Origin: Streptomyces sp. CT34
Lineage (GTDB): Bacteria > Actinomycetota > Actinomycetes > Streptomycetales > Streptomycetaceae
Length of the DNA stretch: 64,000 bases
Reading direction: 5' to 3'
NCBI RefSeq assembly: GCF_000805335.1
Contig: NZ_KN708638.1
Location: forward strand, 6,887,436-6,951,435
Of this stretch, positions 1 to 9,027 are shown one piece after another. The position numbers and the translations under genes were made by a program. Every line of letters starts with the position of its first letter. Within the stretch, counting starts at the first letter, position 1. The notes beneath the pieces were generated by a model. That model searched no databases and was not told the DNA's origin. It saw only the letters and a list, made by a program, of their open reading frames with translations.

Positions 1-105
1 CCCCGGACGACCCGGCCAGGGTCCCATCACGGCCCCGGACCCGGCCGCCGTACCCGTTGCCGCCCCGCTCCCGTCTTGGTTTCGCCCACCGAATGGAGCC
101 CCTCG

Positions 106-1308
106 ATGACCGAACAGACCGAGCGCTCCCTCGCCGAGCCCGCCCGCACCGAGCAGCTCCCGCATGCCGACCGTAACGTCGTTACAGGGCCCGCTGCCGG
201 CGATGCCGGGGACGTGGTGACCGACGTGACCGGCCCGGCCGCCGTGGGCACCGGTACGGCCCGCGGCGCCGCCGCGTCCCCGGCGCTCCCGGACACCGCC
301 CCGGCGCCCGCCGAGCCGCGCCCACTGGGGGAACCCCGCACCTGGCCGCGGGACTTCACCGACCGGCTGACCGCGCCGCTGCCGGGTGTCCGGGCGCTGG
401 CCCGGATCGCCCGGGAGGGCAAGCTGCGGCCGGCCCCCGAGGCGCTGCTGGAGATCCAGCAACTCCCCTTCGCACCCGGCCCGATGCCGGACGTCCGGCC
501 CTCGACCATGGCGCTGACCTGGGCCGGGCACGCCAGTTGGGTCATCCGGATCGGCGGGCTGACCGTACTGACCGACCCGGTCTGGTCCCGCAAGATCCTC
601 GGCACGCCGGCCCGGGTCACCCCCGTAGGGGTCCGCTGGGAGGATCTGCCGCCGGTCGACGCCGTCGTGATCAGCCACAACCACTACGACCACCTGGACG
701 CGCCGACTCTCAAGCGCCTGCCGCGCGAGACCCCGCTGCTGGTCCCCGCGGGACTCGCGCCCTGGGCCCGCAGGCGCGGTTTCACGCGGGTCACCGACCT
801 GGACTGGTGGGAGGCGGTCGAACTGCCCGCGCCCGGTGGGTCCGTACGCTTCGACTTCGTCCCCGCGCACCACTGGAGCAAGCGGACGCTGACCGACACC
901 TGCCGCTCCCTCTGGGGCGGTTGGCTGCTCACCGCGCCCGACGGGCGGCGCATCCACTTCGCGGGGGACACCGGTTACGGCCACTGGTTCGAGGAGATCG
1001 GCCGCCGCCATCCGGGCATCGATCTCGCGCTGCTGCCCATCGGGGCCTACGACCCGCGCTGGATGCTGCGGCCGGTGCACACCGACCCGGAGGAGGCCGT
1101 ACGGGCCTGCCGGGACCTGGGAGCGCGGTGCCTGGTCCCGATGCACTGGGCCACGTTCCTGCTGTCCGCGGAGCCGCCGCTGGAGCCGCTGCGCCGGGTC
1201 CGCGCCGCCTGGGCCGCGGCCGGGCTCGCGCGCGAGGACCTGTGGGACCTGCCGGTGGGGGCGTCACGCGTCCTCGACGAGGTCACCTCGGGCGCCGGCC
1301 GTACCTGA
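106..1308 (+). CDS. Metallo-beta-lactamase-fold hydrolase (UlaG/NAPE-PLD-like)
   Basis: A 400-residue predicted cytoplasmic hydrolase. The metal-binding signature HNHYDHLD lies near residue 195, with further conserved elements PAHHWSKR, HFAGDTGYG and PMHWATF that place it in the UlaG/NAPE-PLD-like branch of the metallo-beta-lactamase fold, usually phosphoesterases or phosphodiesterases. The N-terminal 85 residues are Ala/Pro/Thr-rich and probably disordered. The ATG at 106 is chosen because GGAG lies 7 bases upstream; an in-frame TTG at 76 has no such site. It is a single gene; the next stretch downstream is a decayed dehydrogenase. Fold assignment is firm; the substrate is unknown. Confidence 0.85.
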   Translation: MTEQTERSLAEPARTEQLPHADRNVVTGPAAGDAGDVVTDVTGPAAVGTGTARGAAASPALPDTAPAPAEPRPLGEPRTWPRDFTDRLTAPLPGVRALARIAREGKLRPAPEALLEIQQLPFAPGPMPDVRPSTMALTWAGHASWVIRIGGLTVLTDPVWSRKILGTPARVTPVGVRWEDLPPVDAVVISHNHYDHLDAPTLKRLPRETPLLVPAGLAPWARRRGFTRVTDLDWWEAVELPAPGGSVRFDFVPAHHWSKRTLTDTCRSLWGGWLLTAPDGRRIHFAGDTGYGHWFEEIGRRHPGIDLALLPIGAYDPRWMLRPVHTDPEEAVRACRDLGARCLVPMHWATFLLSAEPPLEPLRRVRAAWAAAGLAREDLWDLPVGASRVLDEVTSGAGRT

Positions 1309-1675
1309 GCCGGCGGGCAGCACTACGCGGCGGATCCCGCAGCGGTACGTGGCGGATCCCGCCGGCTGCGCGTGCGGCGCCCGAGCTACGACGTCCCGCT
1401 ACGACGCCCTACTACGCCCCCCGCCCCGCCCGTCGGTCGCCCGGTCCCGCCCGCCGGTTCCCCGGCTCCGCCCGCCGGCGCCGGCCGGAGCCGGTGCCAC
1501 ACCCGGGGTGCCGTGCTGACCAGTACGGTCGCCAGCCGGGGTTCGCGGTGCCGGGTGGCGGCGCCCAGCAGCCCGGTGGGGAACGGGACTTGGGGCGTGG
1601 CCCAGGGCCCGCAGTCTGTGGTCGACGAGGGAGCGGCGGCCGTCGTGGCCGGGGCGGTCCGGATGGCTCCGGCTC
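1309..1675. other. Gene-free stretch with a 12-bp direct repeat
   Basis: No convincing gene is seen. GGCGGATCCCGC occurs twice, at 1329-1340 and 1351-1362, 22 bases apart, followed by very C-rich low-complexity DNA. This may be degenerate sequence upstream of the SDR pseudogene. Confidence 0.4.
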
Positions 1676-1985
1676 ATGGCCCGCCGGGAGGACCGGCCGG
1701 CGGCGCTCTGCGAGGAGATCACCGGCGTGGGCGGCAACGCCTCCTTCGTGGTGGGCGAGGCCACGTCGGAGGAGTCCGTCGCGGAGTCGGTCGCCGTCAC
1801 CGAACGGCTCGGCGGCCTCGACGCGACGAGCGACGAGGCCAAGCGGGCACGGGTGCGCAGACCCCGCTGAACTTCATCGCGCTGCCCGACGGCATGGCGC
1901 GGGTGACGCTCTTCCTGCCGTCCGACGAGTCCCGCTGGATCACCGGCACGGTGCCCCCGTGGACGGCGGCGCCGCAGCCGCCTGA
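1676..1985 (+). pseudogene. Decayed short-chain dehydrogenase/reductase fragment
   Basis: Pieces of one SDR protein appear in three successive reading frames. Frame 2 from 1676 gives GVGGNASFVVGEATSEES and VTERLGGLDA, typical of the SDR beta3-beta4 region. From about 1890 another frame gives MARVTLFLPSDESRWITGTV, the classic SDR carboxy-terminal region. After the run of Cs near 1953 the remaining frame gives PVDGGAAAA and a stop at 1985, the usual SDR ending. The Rossmann glycine motif, the YxxxK active site and most of the core are missing. It is therefore a deletion and frameshift relic with no expected product. Confidence 0.75.
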
Positions 1986-2206
1986 GGTCGGGTCCTGACG
2001 CGCACCGTGTGCGGGCGATATCGATGCAGCGCGCACGAATCGCACCCCGGTCGTCCGGTCCGCAGGTGGTGTGACCGAAGATCTTCGCCTGGCAGTTGGG
2101 TCGGACAGGAGGATTCGCGGCGATTTTGAGCCGTGCGGGCGTGCGGTGACCATAGGCCCAGCCGGCACCCCGGCGAGTCAGCACGACGAGAGACGCGTCA
2201 CACACC

Positions 2207-3670
2207 ATGCACCGCGATCCTGCCGTAGAGGTCACCCCTACCGCCTCTGACCTGGACGTTCCAGCGAACCGTCCGTTCCGGTTGAATCTGATCACCGCCA
2301 CCGCCCTCGTGATGGGCAACATCATCGGCGGCGGCATCTTCCTGCTGCCGGCCTCGGTGGCGCCCTTCGGGACCATCAGCCTGGTCGCCTTCGGCGTCCT
2401 CACGCTCGGTGCGATCTCCCTCGCGCTGGTCTTCGGGCGGCTGGCGCAGCGCCATCCGGACACCGGCGGCCCCTACGTCTACGCGCGCGAAGCGTTCGGC
2501 GACTTCGCCGGGTTCCTCTCCGCCTGGTCGTACTGGACCATGACCTGGGTCAGCAACGCGGCGCTGGCGGTCGCCGCCGTCGGCTATGTGCACGTCCTCT
2601 TCCCGGGGCACGAGTCCAAGGGCGTCGATCTCGCGGTGGCCCTGGGCGCGCTGTGGCTGCCGGCGCTGGCCAACTTCGCGGGCACCCGCTACGTCGGCGC
2701 GGTCCAACTGGTCTCCACCGTCCTGAAGTTCGTCCCGCTGCTGTTCATCGCGATCGTCGGGATCTTCTTCTTCGACCCGCACAAGCTCGGCTCGTTCCAC
2801 GAGGGCGGCGGCAGCACCCTCGGCGGGCTGTCCGCGGCGGCGGCGATCCTCCTCTACAGCTACGTCGGCGTGGAGTCAGCCGCGATGAGCGCCGGCGAGG
2901 TCCGCGACCCGGAGCGTAACGTCGGCCGGGCCACCGTCCTCGGCACCATCGGCGCCGCCGTGGTCTACCTGCTCGGCACCCTCGCCGTCTTCGGCACCGT
3001 CTCCCACGACAAGCTGGTGACGTCCAAGGCGCCGTTCTCGGACGCGGTGGACGCGATGTTCGGCGGCCACTGGGGCGGTACGGTCATCGCCGCGGCGGCC
3101 GTGATCTCCATCGTCGGCGCGCTCAACGGCTGGACCCTGATGAGCGCCCAGTCCCCGTACGCCGCCGCGAAGGACGGCCTGTTCCCGGCCGCGTTCCTCA
3201 AGAAGCGGCGCGGCGTGCCCACCTTCGGTGTGCTGGCCGCCGCCGTGCTGGCCAGCGCCCTCACGGTGATCAACTACTTCGTCGGCACCGGCGGCGTCTT
3301 CGAGATCCTGGTGCTGATCACCACCTTCTCGGCCACCGTCCCGTACCTCCTGGCGGCCGGCGCGCAGATCTACTTCCTGGTCAGCGGCCGGCGCGACAAG
3401 GTCCGCCCCGGCCGGTTCGCCCGCGACCTGACGCTCGCCCTGATCGCCTTCGGCTTCACCTTCTGGCTCGTCGCCGGGGCCGGCTACGCGGCGATCTACC
3501 AGGGCGTGCTGTTCCTCTTCGCCGGCATCCTGGTGTACGCGCTGATGGCCGCCCGGCGCGCGGACCGCGCGGAGCGGCGGGACGGGCCGGAGCATGCGGA
3601 GGAGGCGCGGGAGGCCGCGCCGTCCCCGGTGGCCGCCGCGGCGCCGAGCGGCGGCGGCCCGGCAGCGTAG
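2207..3670 (+). CDS. APC-superfamily amino acid permease
   Basis: A 487-residue integral membrane transporter of the amino acid/polyamine/organocation superfamily with about twelve hydrophobic segments between residues 25 and 455. The helix-1 signature GNIIGGGIFLLPAS near residue 38 is the unwound substrate-binding helix of this family. The polar tail (about 40 residues, Ala/Pro/Glu-rich) is likely cytoplasmic. The arrangement resembles basic amino acid or polyamine permeases and antiporters, but the substrate cannot be read from sequence. The ATG at 2207 has only a weak purine stretch upstream. It appears to be transcribed alone; the next gene is 180 bp downstream. Confidence 0.85.
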   Translation: MHRDPAVEVTPTASDLDVPANRPFRLNLITATALVMGNIIGGGIFLLPASVAPFGTISLVAFGVLTLGAISLALVFGRLAQRHPDTGGPYVYAREAFGDFAGFLSAWSYWTMTWVSNAALAVAAVGYVHVLFPGHESKGVDLAVALGALWLPALANFAGTRYVGAVQLVSTVLKFVPLLFIAIVGIFFFDPHKLGSFHEGGGSTLGGLSAAAAILLYSYVGVESAAMSAGEVRDPERNVGRATVLGTIGAAVVYLLGTLAVFGTVSHDKLVTSKAPFSDAVDAMFGGHWGGTVIAAAAVISIVGALNGWTLMSAQSPYAAAKDGLFPAAFLKKRRGVPTFGVLAAAVLASALTVINYFVGTGGVFEILVLITTFSATVPYLLAAGAQIYFLVSGRRDKVRPGRFARDLTLALIAFGFTFWLVAGAGYAAIYQGVLFLFAGILVYALMAARRADRAERRDGPEHAEEAREAAPSPVAAAAPSGGGPAA

Positions 3671-3694
3671 CCGGCGGCGAGCCCTGGGCGGACC

Positions 3695-3720
3695 CGGGAT
3701 TACCGGACCGCGGGATTACC
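3695..3720. repeat. Direct repeat CGGGATTACC x2
   Basis: CGGGATTACC occurs at 3695-3704 and 3711-3720, 16 bases start to start, in the gap between the permease and the SnoaL-like gene at 3851. A regulator site is possible; no factor can be named. Confidence 0.35.
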
Positions 3721-3850
3721 TCCGACGTAATCGACCCTCCCGGGCCGCACCGGCAGAGTGAAGGCATCGGTTCACGGGCCGGCGCACTCCGGCCCGTGAA
3801 CCGGTGCCGATACGTCTCTTCCGGATACCGGATATCACCAGGAGTTCGCC

Positions 3851-4273
3851 ATGTCGCAGCACGGGCACGGGCAGTCGCGCAACGGGCAGCAGGGCACCGC
3901 CGGTCAGAACGTCGATCATTCGGTCGCCGCTGCGCGGTACATCGACGCGTGGAACGCCACCGAGGAGGGCGAGCGGGCCGAGGCGGTCGCCGCGGCGTTC
4001 ACCGGGGACGCCACCTACACCGATCCGCTGGCCGACGTCGCGGGCCATGAGGGGCTGGCGGCGGCGATCGCCGGTGCGCACCAGCAGTTCCCGGGGTTCG
4101 CCTTCCGGCTGCTGGGGGCGGTGGACGGCCACCACGACATCGCGCGGTTCGGCTGGGAGCTGGTCGCGCCGGACGGGGCGGCGCCGGTCGCCGGGTTCGA
4201 CGTGGTGCGGCTGGCCGAGGACGGCCGGATCCGGTCGGTGCTCGGATTCCTGGACCGCGTCCCGGCGGTGTGA
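3851..4273 (+). CDS. SnoaL-like / NTF2-fold small protein
   Basis: A 140-residue protein of the NTF2-like (SnoaL) fold. ARYIDAWNATEEGERAEAVAAAFTGDATYTDPL matches the start of the alpha+beta cone domain, with ARFGWELVAPDGAAPVAGFDVVRLAEDGRI for the later strands. Such proteins are small isomerases, hydrolases or binding proteins; no catalytic set is diagnostic here. A Ser/Gly/Gln/His-rich tail of about 25 residues precedes the domain. The ATG at 3851 follows AGGAG 8 bases upstream. The direct repeat at 3695-3720 lies in its promoter region. Confidence 0.75.
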   Translation: MSQHGHGQSRNGQQGTAGQNVDHSVAAARYIDAWNATEEGERAEAVAAAFTGDATYTDPLADVAGHEGLAAAIAGAHQQFPGFAFRLLGAVDGHHDIARFGWELVAPDGAAPVAGFDVVRLAEDGRIRSVLGFLDRVPAV

Positions 4274-4347
4274 GGGGCCCGGCGGAACCGGCGTGACGGG
4301 GGAGCGATGCCTGTGATGTCAGGCCCGGCCGGAGGCCGGTGCCCGCG

Positions 4348-5157
4348 TCACGCCAGGGTCCGCAGGGCGGCGGCCGTTTCGGGGTCGGCGGGCAGCAGCG
4401 TCTCCACCGCCAGTTCCGAAACGGTCACATCCATCGGGGTGTTGAAGGTGGCGATCGTCGAGATGAAGGACAGCACCCGGCCGTCGTGCTCGATCACCAT
4501 CGGCAGGGCGAAGGGCGGGTGCTCGCCGAACGCCGCGGTCTCCCGCCCGCCCTCGGGCAGCGGGTAGCCGCTCACCTCGTCGTACAGCTCCCGCAGCGGC
4601 GCGGACCGCAGCAGCGCCAACTGCCGCTCCATCTGGTCGAGAAGGTGCCCGCGCCACTCCAGGAAGTTGCGGATGCGGGGAGCCAGGCCGCGCGGGTGGA
4701 GGGTGATCCGCATGGCGTTCAGCGGCGGTTCGAGCAGGGCCGGGTCGATGCCGTCGAGCAGCACGGCCAGGCCGTTGTTCGCCGCCTGCACGTGGTACGT
4801 CCCGTCCACCACCAGGGCGGGGTACGGTTCGTAGCCGGTCAGCATCCGTTCCAGTCCCGCCCGCAGCGCGGTCATCGACGGGTCGTCCAGCGGGGTCTCC
4901 GGAAAGCTCGGGGCGTAACCGGCCGCTATCAGCAGGACGTTGCGCTCCCGTACGGGGACGTCGAGATGCTCGGCCAGCCGCAGCACCATCTCCTGGCTGG
5001 GCCGGGCGCGGCCGGTCTCGACGAAGCTGATGTGGCGGGCGGAGGAGTCGGCGCGCAGCGCCAGTTCCAGCTGGCTCATCCGGCGCCGGTCGCGCCATTC
5101 CCGCAACAGGGTGCCCACACCCGTGGATTCCGACGCGAGCGCCGCGGCAGTCGTCAT
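4348..5157 (-). CDS. XRE-family regulator with MmyB-like ligand domain
   Basis: A 269-residue DNA-binding regulator. Residues 13-70 form an XRE helix-turn-helix (LLREWRDRRRMSQLELALRADSS, then RHISFVETGRARPSQEMVLRLAEHLDV). Residues 90-265 match the MmyB-like domain that follows such HTHs in actinomycetes and binds fatty acid-like ligands in structurally studied members. The ATG at 5157 sits just after the first HTH-compatible codons; the longer upstream frame overlaps the divergent gene and was not used. A perfect inverted repeat lies 28 bases upstream at 5185-5199 and is a likely autoregulatory operator. Divergent from the pterin dehydratase gene at 5314. Confidence 0.85.
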   Translation of the reverse strand: MTTAAALASESTGVGTLLREWRDRRRMSQLELALRADSSARHISFVETGRARPSQEMVLRLAEHLDVPVRERNVLLIAAGYAPSFPETPLDDPSMTALRAGLERMLTGYEPYPALVVDGTYHVQAANNGLAVLLDGIDPALLEPPLNAMRITLHPRGLAPRIRNFLEWRGHLLDQMERQLALLRSAPLRELYDEVSGYPLPEGGRETAAFGEHPPFALPMVIEHDGRVLSFISTIATFNTPMDVTVSELAVETLLPADPETAAALRTLA

Positions 5158-5184
5158 GGGGGGAAGGTAGCCGACATCACTGAT

Positions 5185-5199
5185 GTTACCGCTGGTAAC
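5185..5199. promoter_or_regulatory. Inverted repeat, candidate MmyB-type operator
   Basis: GTTACC-GCT-GGTAAC is a perfect 6-bp-arm palindrome between the divergent XRE regulator and pterin dehydratase genes. Its place and symmetry suit an operator for the regulator. Confidence 0.55.
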
Positions 5200-5313
5200 T
5201 TCTGTGGGTGCCGCGCACCCTCCGTGCCCGGGCGCGCGAACCGGGTCCACCGTGACAGGCTGGAGGTGCCGCACCCGGAGGGCGGCACCGGCACACTGCG
5301 GGAGGCGAGCACG

Positions 5314-5625
5314 ATGCAGGCTCAGGTGGAACCGCTCAGCGACACGGAGATCCAGGACCGGCTCGCGGAGCTGCCCGGCTGGACCGTCGACGGCACCCTG
5401 CTGTGCCGCCGCTACCACTTCCGCGGCCACCTCCCGGCGGCCGTGATGGTGATGCACATCGCCCGGATCCAGGAGGAGTTGGGCCACCACGCGGATCTGA
5501 CCCTGGGGTACAACCGGCTCGCCGTCGCGGTGAACACGCACAGCATCGGCGGCCGGATCACCGCTCTCGACTTCGGCCTGGCCCACCGGATCGAGGAGAT
5601 CGCCGCGGCGCACGGCGCCGACTGA
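5314..5625 (+). CDS. 4a-hydroxytetrahydrobiopterin dehydratase (pterin-4a-carbinolamine dehydratase)
   Basis: A 103-residue enzyme that dehydrates 4a-hydroxy-tetrahydropterin to regenerate the pterin cofactor of aromatic amino acid hydroxylases. The family pattern is clear: LPGWTVDGTLLCRRYHF at the amino end, then EELGHHADLTLGYNRLAVAVNTH and GGRITALDFGLAHRIEEI, with the active-site histidines HH near residue 57 and H near 75. Length matches the family. The ATG at 5314 follows GGAGG 8 bases upstream. The pairing with the divergent MmyB-type regulator suggests shared control from the 5185 palindrome. No aromatic hydroxylase is seen in the window. Confidence 0.88.
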   Translation: MQAQVEPLSDTEIQDRLAELPGWTVDGTLLCRRYHFRGHLPAAVMVMHIARIQEELGHHADLTLGYNRLAVAVNTHSIGGRITALDFGLAHRIEEIAAAHGAD

Positions 5626-5637
5626 GCCGGGCGCCCG

Positions 5638-6657
5638 TCAGCTCGGCGCGCGCGGCTTGATGATCCGGCCGGCGCGCGCCAGCTCCACGTTGAACTGGGC
5701 GCCGGACAGCAGCGACAGGTTCGAGAACCACAGCCAGATCAGGAACACCACGGGCCCGGCGAGCGAACCGTAGAGCCGGTTGAAGGTGCCCACGTACGAG
5801 GCGTAGAACGCGAAACCCGCCGACGACACCAGCCACAGCAGCACCGCCAGCACCCCGCCTGGCCCCGCCCGCCGCACCCCGCGCGAATGCGGCGGCCCGG
5901 ACCGGAACAGCACCATCGCCAGCACGGTCGCCAGAAGCAGCAGCAGCGGCCACTGGAGCACGTTCCAGGTCGCCTCGCCCGCCTCCCCGAGACCCAGCGC
6001 CCGGCCCAGCGCGGTCGCCACCGGCCCGCTCACCAGCAGCGCCACCGCGCTGCTGATCAGCAGCGCCATCAGCAGCAGCGCCGTCACGATGATCCGCGGC
6101 GCCTTCCGCCACGGCGGCCGGTCGTCCTTCGTACGGTGCATGGCGTGCAGCGCCCGCCGGAACACCGCCAGATAGCTGCACGACGACCACAGCGCGCTGG
6201 CCAGCGCACCGCCCACCACCACCCAGGCGGCGGTGCGCTGGTGGGCCATGACGACCAGCGCATGGCGGACCGTCGTGCCGGACTCGGCCGGCGCGATCGA
6301 GCTGAGCCGGTTGATCAGCTGTTCGGTGCCCGCCGGATCGGCGAGCCCGATCAGCGAGATGGTGACGATGGCCGACGGCAGCAGCGCCAGTACGGAGTAG
6401 TACGTCAGGCTCGCCGCCCAGTCCGTCACATCGCCGTGCCACACGGACAGCGGCGTACGGCGCAGCGCGGTGCGGTACCGCTTCCAGGCGGGGCGGTGGG
6501 CCGGGCGCCCGGCGGCGACCGGAGCCGGGGCCCCGGACGGTGCGGCGCCGGCTTCCGGGGCCCGCTCCGCCGTCGTGGTCCGCCGGCGCGCCTCGCCGCG
6601 CATACCGCTTCCACCCATGTCGTATCCGTCCTGTGTGCCGTACTGGTCCTGCATCAT
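5638..6657 (-). CDS. YihY/BrkB-family inner membrane protein
   Basis: A 339-residue membrane protein of the YihY (BrkB) family. Family motifs include WHGDVTDWAASLTYYSVLALLPSAIV near residue 75 and the carboxy-terminal FYASYVGTFNRLYGSLAG and FLIWLWFSNLSLLSGAQFN. About six membrane helices lie between residues 90 and 320; roughly 70 polar residues precede them. The family was once misnamed ribonuclease BN; its true function is unsettled. The ATG at 6657 is followed at once by another ATG; a GGAG lies about 9 bases upstream. It converges on the pterin dehydratase gene with a 12-bp gap. Confidence 0.88.
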   Translation of the reverse strand: MMQDQYGTQDGYDMGGSGMRGEARRRTTTAERAPEAGAAPSGAPAPVAAGRPAHRPAWKRYRTALRRTPLSVWHGDVTDWAASLTYYSVLALLPSAIVTISLIGLADPAGTEQLINRLSSIAPAESGTTVRHALVVMAHQRTAAWVVVGGALASALWSSCSYLAVFRRALHAMHRTKDDRPPWRKAPRIIVTALLLMALLISSAVALLVSGPVATALGRALGLGEAGEATWNVLQWPLLLLLATVLAMVLFRSGPPHSRGVRRAGPGGVLAVLLWLVSSAGFAFYASYVGTFNRLYGSLAGPVVFLIWLWFSNLSLLSGAQFNVELARAGRIIKPRAPS

Positions 6658-6707
6658 CCCGGTTCTCCGCCGCCCCTGTCAGGCGAACGGTGCCGCCCGT
6701 CGCCCCG

Positions 6708-7769
6708 TCAGGAGAACGGCAGGGACCGCCACGGCGAGGCCGGATCCTGGGTCAGCACCCGGTGGACGTGCACCGCCTCCGCGTACGGCGCCCCGAACCA
6801 GCCGTTGTCGAACGCCAGCATCCGGCCCAGCGCATGGCCCGCGGCGAACTCCTCCCACGAGCCGTAGACCTCACCGGCCCGCGCGGCCACCCGCGTCACC
6901 GCCTGCTCGGCCTGCGGCGGCGCTATCAGCCGTGCGCCCAGACCCCACCGCACCAGACCGACGGCGTGCACGAGGTCGAGCGCGGTCAGCGACACCACCC
7001 GGCCGCCGGCCGGCAGCAGCCCGTCCGCCCGGAAGCGCTCCTCGTACCGGCCCACCAGCTCGGGCACCGCGGGCGCCTCCCCGGACGGGGCCGGTGCCCC
7101 CGGTGTCCCGCCGTGCCGGGCGCGCAGCGCCGCCTCCGTCCCGGCCGGCACGAACTGCCCGCCGAGCAGCGCCTCGAAGCGCTGCTGCCAGCCGGCCGGG
7201 TCGGTCACCGACCACTGCTCGCGCAGCGTCTGCGCGTCCGCGGCGTAGTCCAGGAAGGCGGTGCCGAGCTCGTTCCACGGGACGCTGTGCTGCACCGCGA
7301 GCGGCGCGCCGCAGGCCAGCCCTTGGGCGACCGGGCCGTGCTGCGGAGCGCCCTGGTGCGTGGTGAGCAGCCCGCCGGGCCGCACCCCGTACTGCGCCCG
7401 GACCCGCAGCCAGCCGGCGCGGTGGGCGGGTGTCGCGGCGAGGTACGCGGCGAACGGTGTGCCCGGGTTGACCGCCAGCCGCCACCGGTCGTTGGGCCAG
7501 TCCTGCGCCAGCTCCTCGACCGACACCCGGTCGAAAAACTGCTGCGGCTGCCAGGGCGGCAGCATGCCGCGCGTCAGTACGGGAATGCACTTACCGCCCG
7601 CCGCCGGGTCGTCGTAAACGGGGAGCGGGTCCTGACCCTGCTGCGGCACCGCCAAATACAGATCCTCGCCGGCGATCGCCGCGACCTGTCCGTCCCAGTC
7701 ACCACGCGCCGTCGCTTCGTACAGCCGCCGCTCGGTATCCGTCGGCGGCATCCATCCCGGAGTAGCCAC
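6708..7769 (-). CDS. DUF1266-domain protein with SseB-like amino-terminal region
   Basis: A 353-residue cytoplasmic protein. Residues 10-130 resemble the SseB-like region seen in Streptomyces proteins (LYLAVPQQGQDPLPVY, CIPVLTRG, WRLAVNPGTPFAAYL). Residues 180-350 carry DUF1266 hallmarks: DLVHAVGLVRWGLGARLI and YGSWEEFAAGHALGRMLAFDN. The family is often linked to type VII or toxin-immunity contexts, but its activity is unknown. The GTG at 7769 is preferred because a longer frame to 7883 would overlap the divergent methyltransferase start; an ATG at 7751 is also possible. It lies 50 bp upstream of the YihY gene and may share its transcript. Confidence 0.7.
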   Translation of the reverse strand: MATPGWMPPTDTERRLYEATARGDWDGQVAAIAGEDLYLAVPQQGQDPLPVYDDPAAGGKCIPVLTRGMLPPWQPQQFFDRVSVEELAQDWPNDRWRLAVNPGTPFAAYLAATPAHRAGWLRVRAQYGVRPGGLLTTHQGAPQHGPVAQGLACGAPLAVQHSVPWNELGTAFLDYAADAQTLREQWSVTDPAGWQQRFEALLGGQFVPAGTEAALRARHGGTPGAPAPSGEAPAVPELVGRYEERFRADGLLPAGGRVVSLTALDLVHAVGLVRWGLGARLIAPPQAEQAVTRVAARAGEVYGSWEEFAAGHALGRMLAFDNGWFGAPYAEAVHVHRVLTQDPASPWRSLPFS

Positions 7770-7881
7770 AGGTCCCGACCCTACGGTGGCCCGCCGCCGG
7801 CCCGTAACCAGGGGCCACGGCGGGGACCTCCGGCCGGACGGCGGTTTGCCCCGCAACGACCCGTAACGGAGGCTCGATGTC

Positions 7882-8817
7882 ATGAGCAGTCACGACCGCC
7901 CCGTATCCGGGCATCCGCAGGACGGCACCGCCATCGACTGGGCGCAGCTCGGTCCGCTCCTCGAACGGGGCGCCGCCCTCCAGACCCCGCTGTACGAACA
8001 GGCGGCGGGGTGGCTGCGGGACCTGCTGATCCCTGATGTCGCGTCAGACACCGGTGCCGTTGCCGGTGCCGTTGCCGGGGAGGACGCGGTCGGCCGGATT
8101 CTGGACGTCGGCAGCGGACCGGGCGTCGTCAGCTGCCTCCTGGCCCGCGCCTTCCCGGCCGCCGAGGTGTGCGCGGTGGACGCCAACGAGGCACTCCTGG
8201 AGCGTGCCCGGGCCCGCGCCGCGCGCCTCGGCCTCGACGGCCGGATCCACACTCACCTCGCCGAAGTCCCCTACGGGCTGGACTCGCTCGGGGGCGGTGA
8301 CCTCATCTGGTCGAGCCGGGCGCTGCACCACGTCGGCGACCAGCGCGGCGCGGTCGCCGCCCTCGCCGGCCACCTGCGGCCCGGCGGGCTGCTCGCCGTC
8401 TCCGAGGGCGGCCTGGCGCCGCGCTTCCTGCCGCGCGACATTGGCATCGGCCGGCCCGGACTCCAGTCGCGCCTGGACGCGGCGGCCGAGGACTGGTTCA
8501 CCGAGATGCGTGCGGCGCTCCCCGACACCACCGGCGCGATCGAGGACTGGCCCGCCTTCCTGGCCGACGCCGGCCTGCGCACTCCCCGCACCCGCAGCTT
8601 CCTGCTGGACCTGCCGGCGCCCCTCTCCGCCGACGCCCGCCACTACATCCAGGCCAATCTCACCCGCGCCATGGAGCTCTACGGCGACCAGCTGGATCCG
8701 GACGACCTGAGCACCCTCGCCCGCCTCACGGACCCCTACGACCCGGCCGGCATCACCCGCCGACCGGACGCCTTCCTGCTCGCCGCGCAGACGGTGCACA
8801 CGGCGCGCGCACAGTGA
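7882..8817 (+). CDS. Class I SAM-dependent methyltransferase
   Basis: A 311-residue Rossmann-fold methyltransferase. Motif I is RILDVGSGPGVVSCLLARAFP near residue 75, followed by an acidic strand end VCAVDANEALLERA for the SAM ribose, and motif IV GGDLIWSSRALHHVGDQ. An insert with four short Gly/Ala-Val repeats (residues 55-68) precedes motif I. Small-molecule methyltransferases of this shape occur widely in Streptomyces; the substrate is not deducible. The ATG at 7882 follows GGAGG by 9 bases. It is divergent from the DUF1266 gene and 210 bp before the STAND ATPase. Confidence 0.85.
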   Translation: MSSHDRPVSGHPQDGTAIDWAQLGPLLERGAALQTPLYEQAAGWLRDLLIPDVASDTGAVAGAVAGEDAVGRILDVGSGPGVVSCLLARAFPAAEVCAVDANEALLERARARAARLGLDGRIHTHLAEVPYGLDSLGGGDLIWSSRALHHVGDQRGAVAALAGHLRPGGLLAVSEGGLAPRFLPRDIGIGRPGLQSRLDAAAEDWFTEMRAALPDTTGAIEDWPAFLADAGLRTPRTRSFLLDLPAPLSADARHYIQANLTRAMELYGDQLDPDDLSTLARLTDPYDPAGITRRPDAFLLAAQTVHTARAQ

Positions 8818-8827
8818 TCGGCCCGCC

Positions 8828-8871
8828 GGTCCGGGAAGGCGGTCCGGAAGGCGGTCCGGAAGGCGGTTCCG
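8828..8871. repeat. Short 12-bp tandem repeat
   Basis: GGTCCGGAAGGC is repeated three times in tandem (first copy with one extra G) and followed by a partial copy, in the gap before the STAND ATPase gene. A purine-rich GAGGCGAGG tract follows to about 8920. Probably slippage-made; no function is evident. Confidence 0.5.
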
Positions 8872-9027
8872 TAGACGCGAGACGAGGTGAGACGAGGCGA
8901 GGGAGGCGAGGCGAGGGCGGGGCGCCCGCCGATCGCACCGGATCGGCCCGACTCGCCGCCGTTGTCGGTCCCAGGCAATACGCTGGGTGACGATGGTGCC
9001 GGGCAGGCGCAGGAGAAGGGGGAGGCG

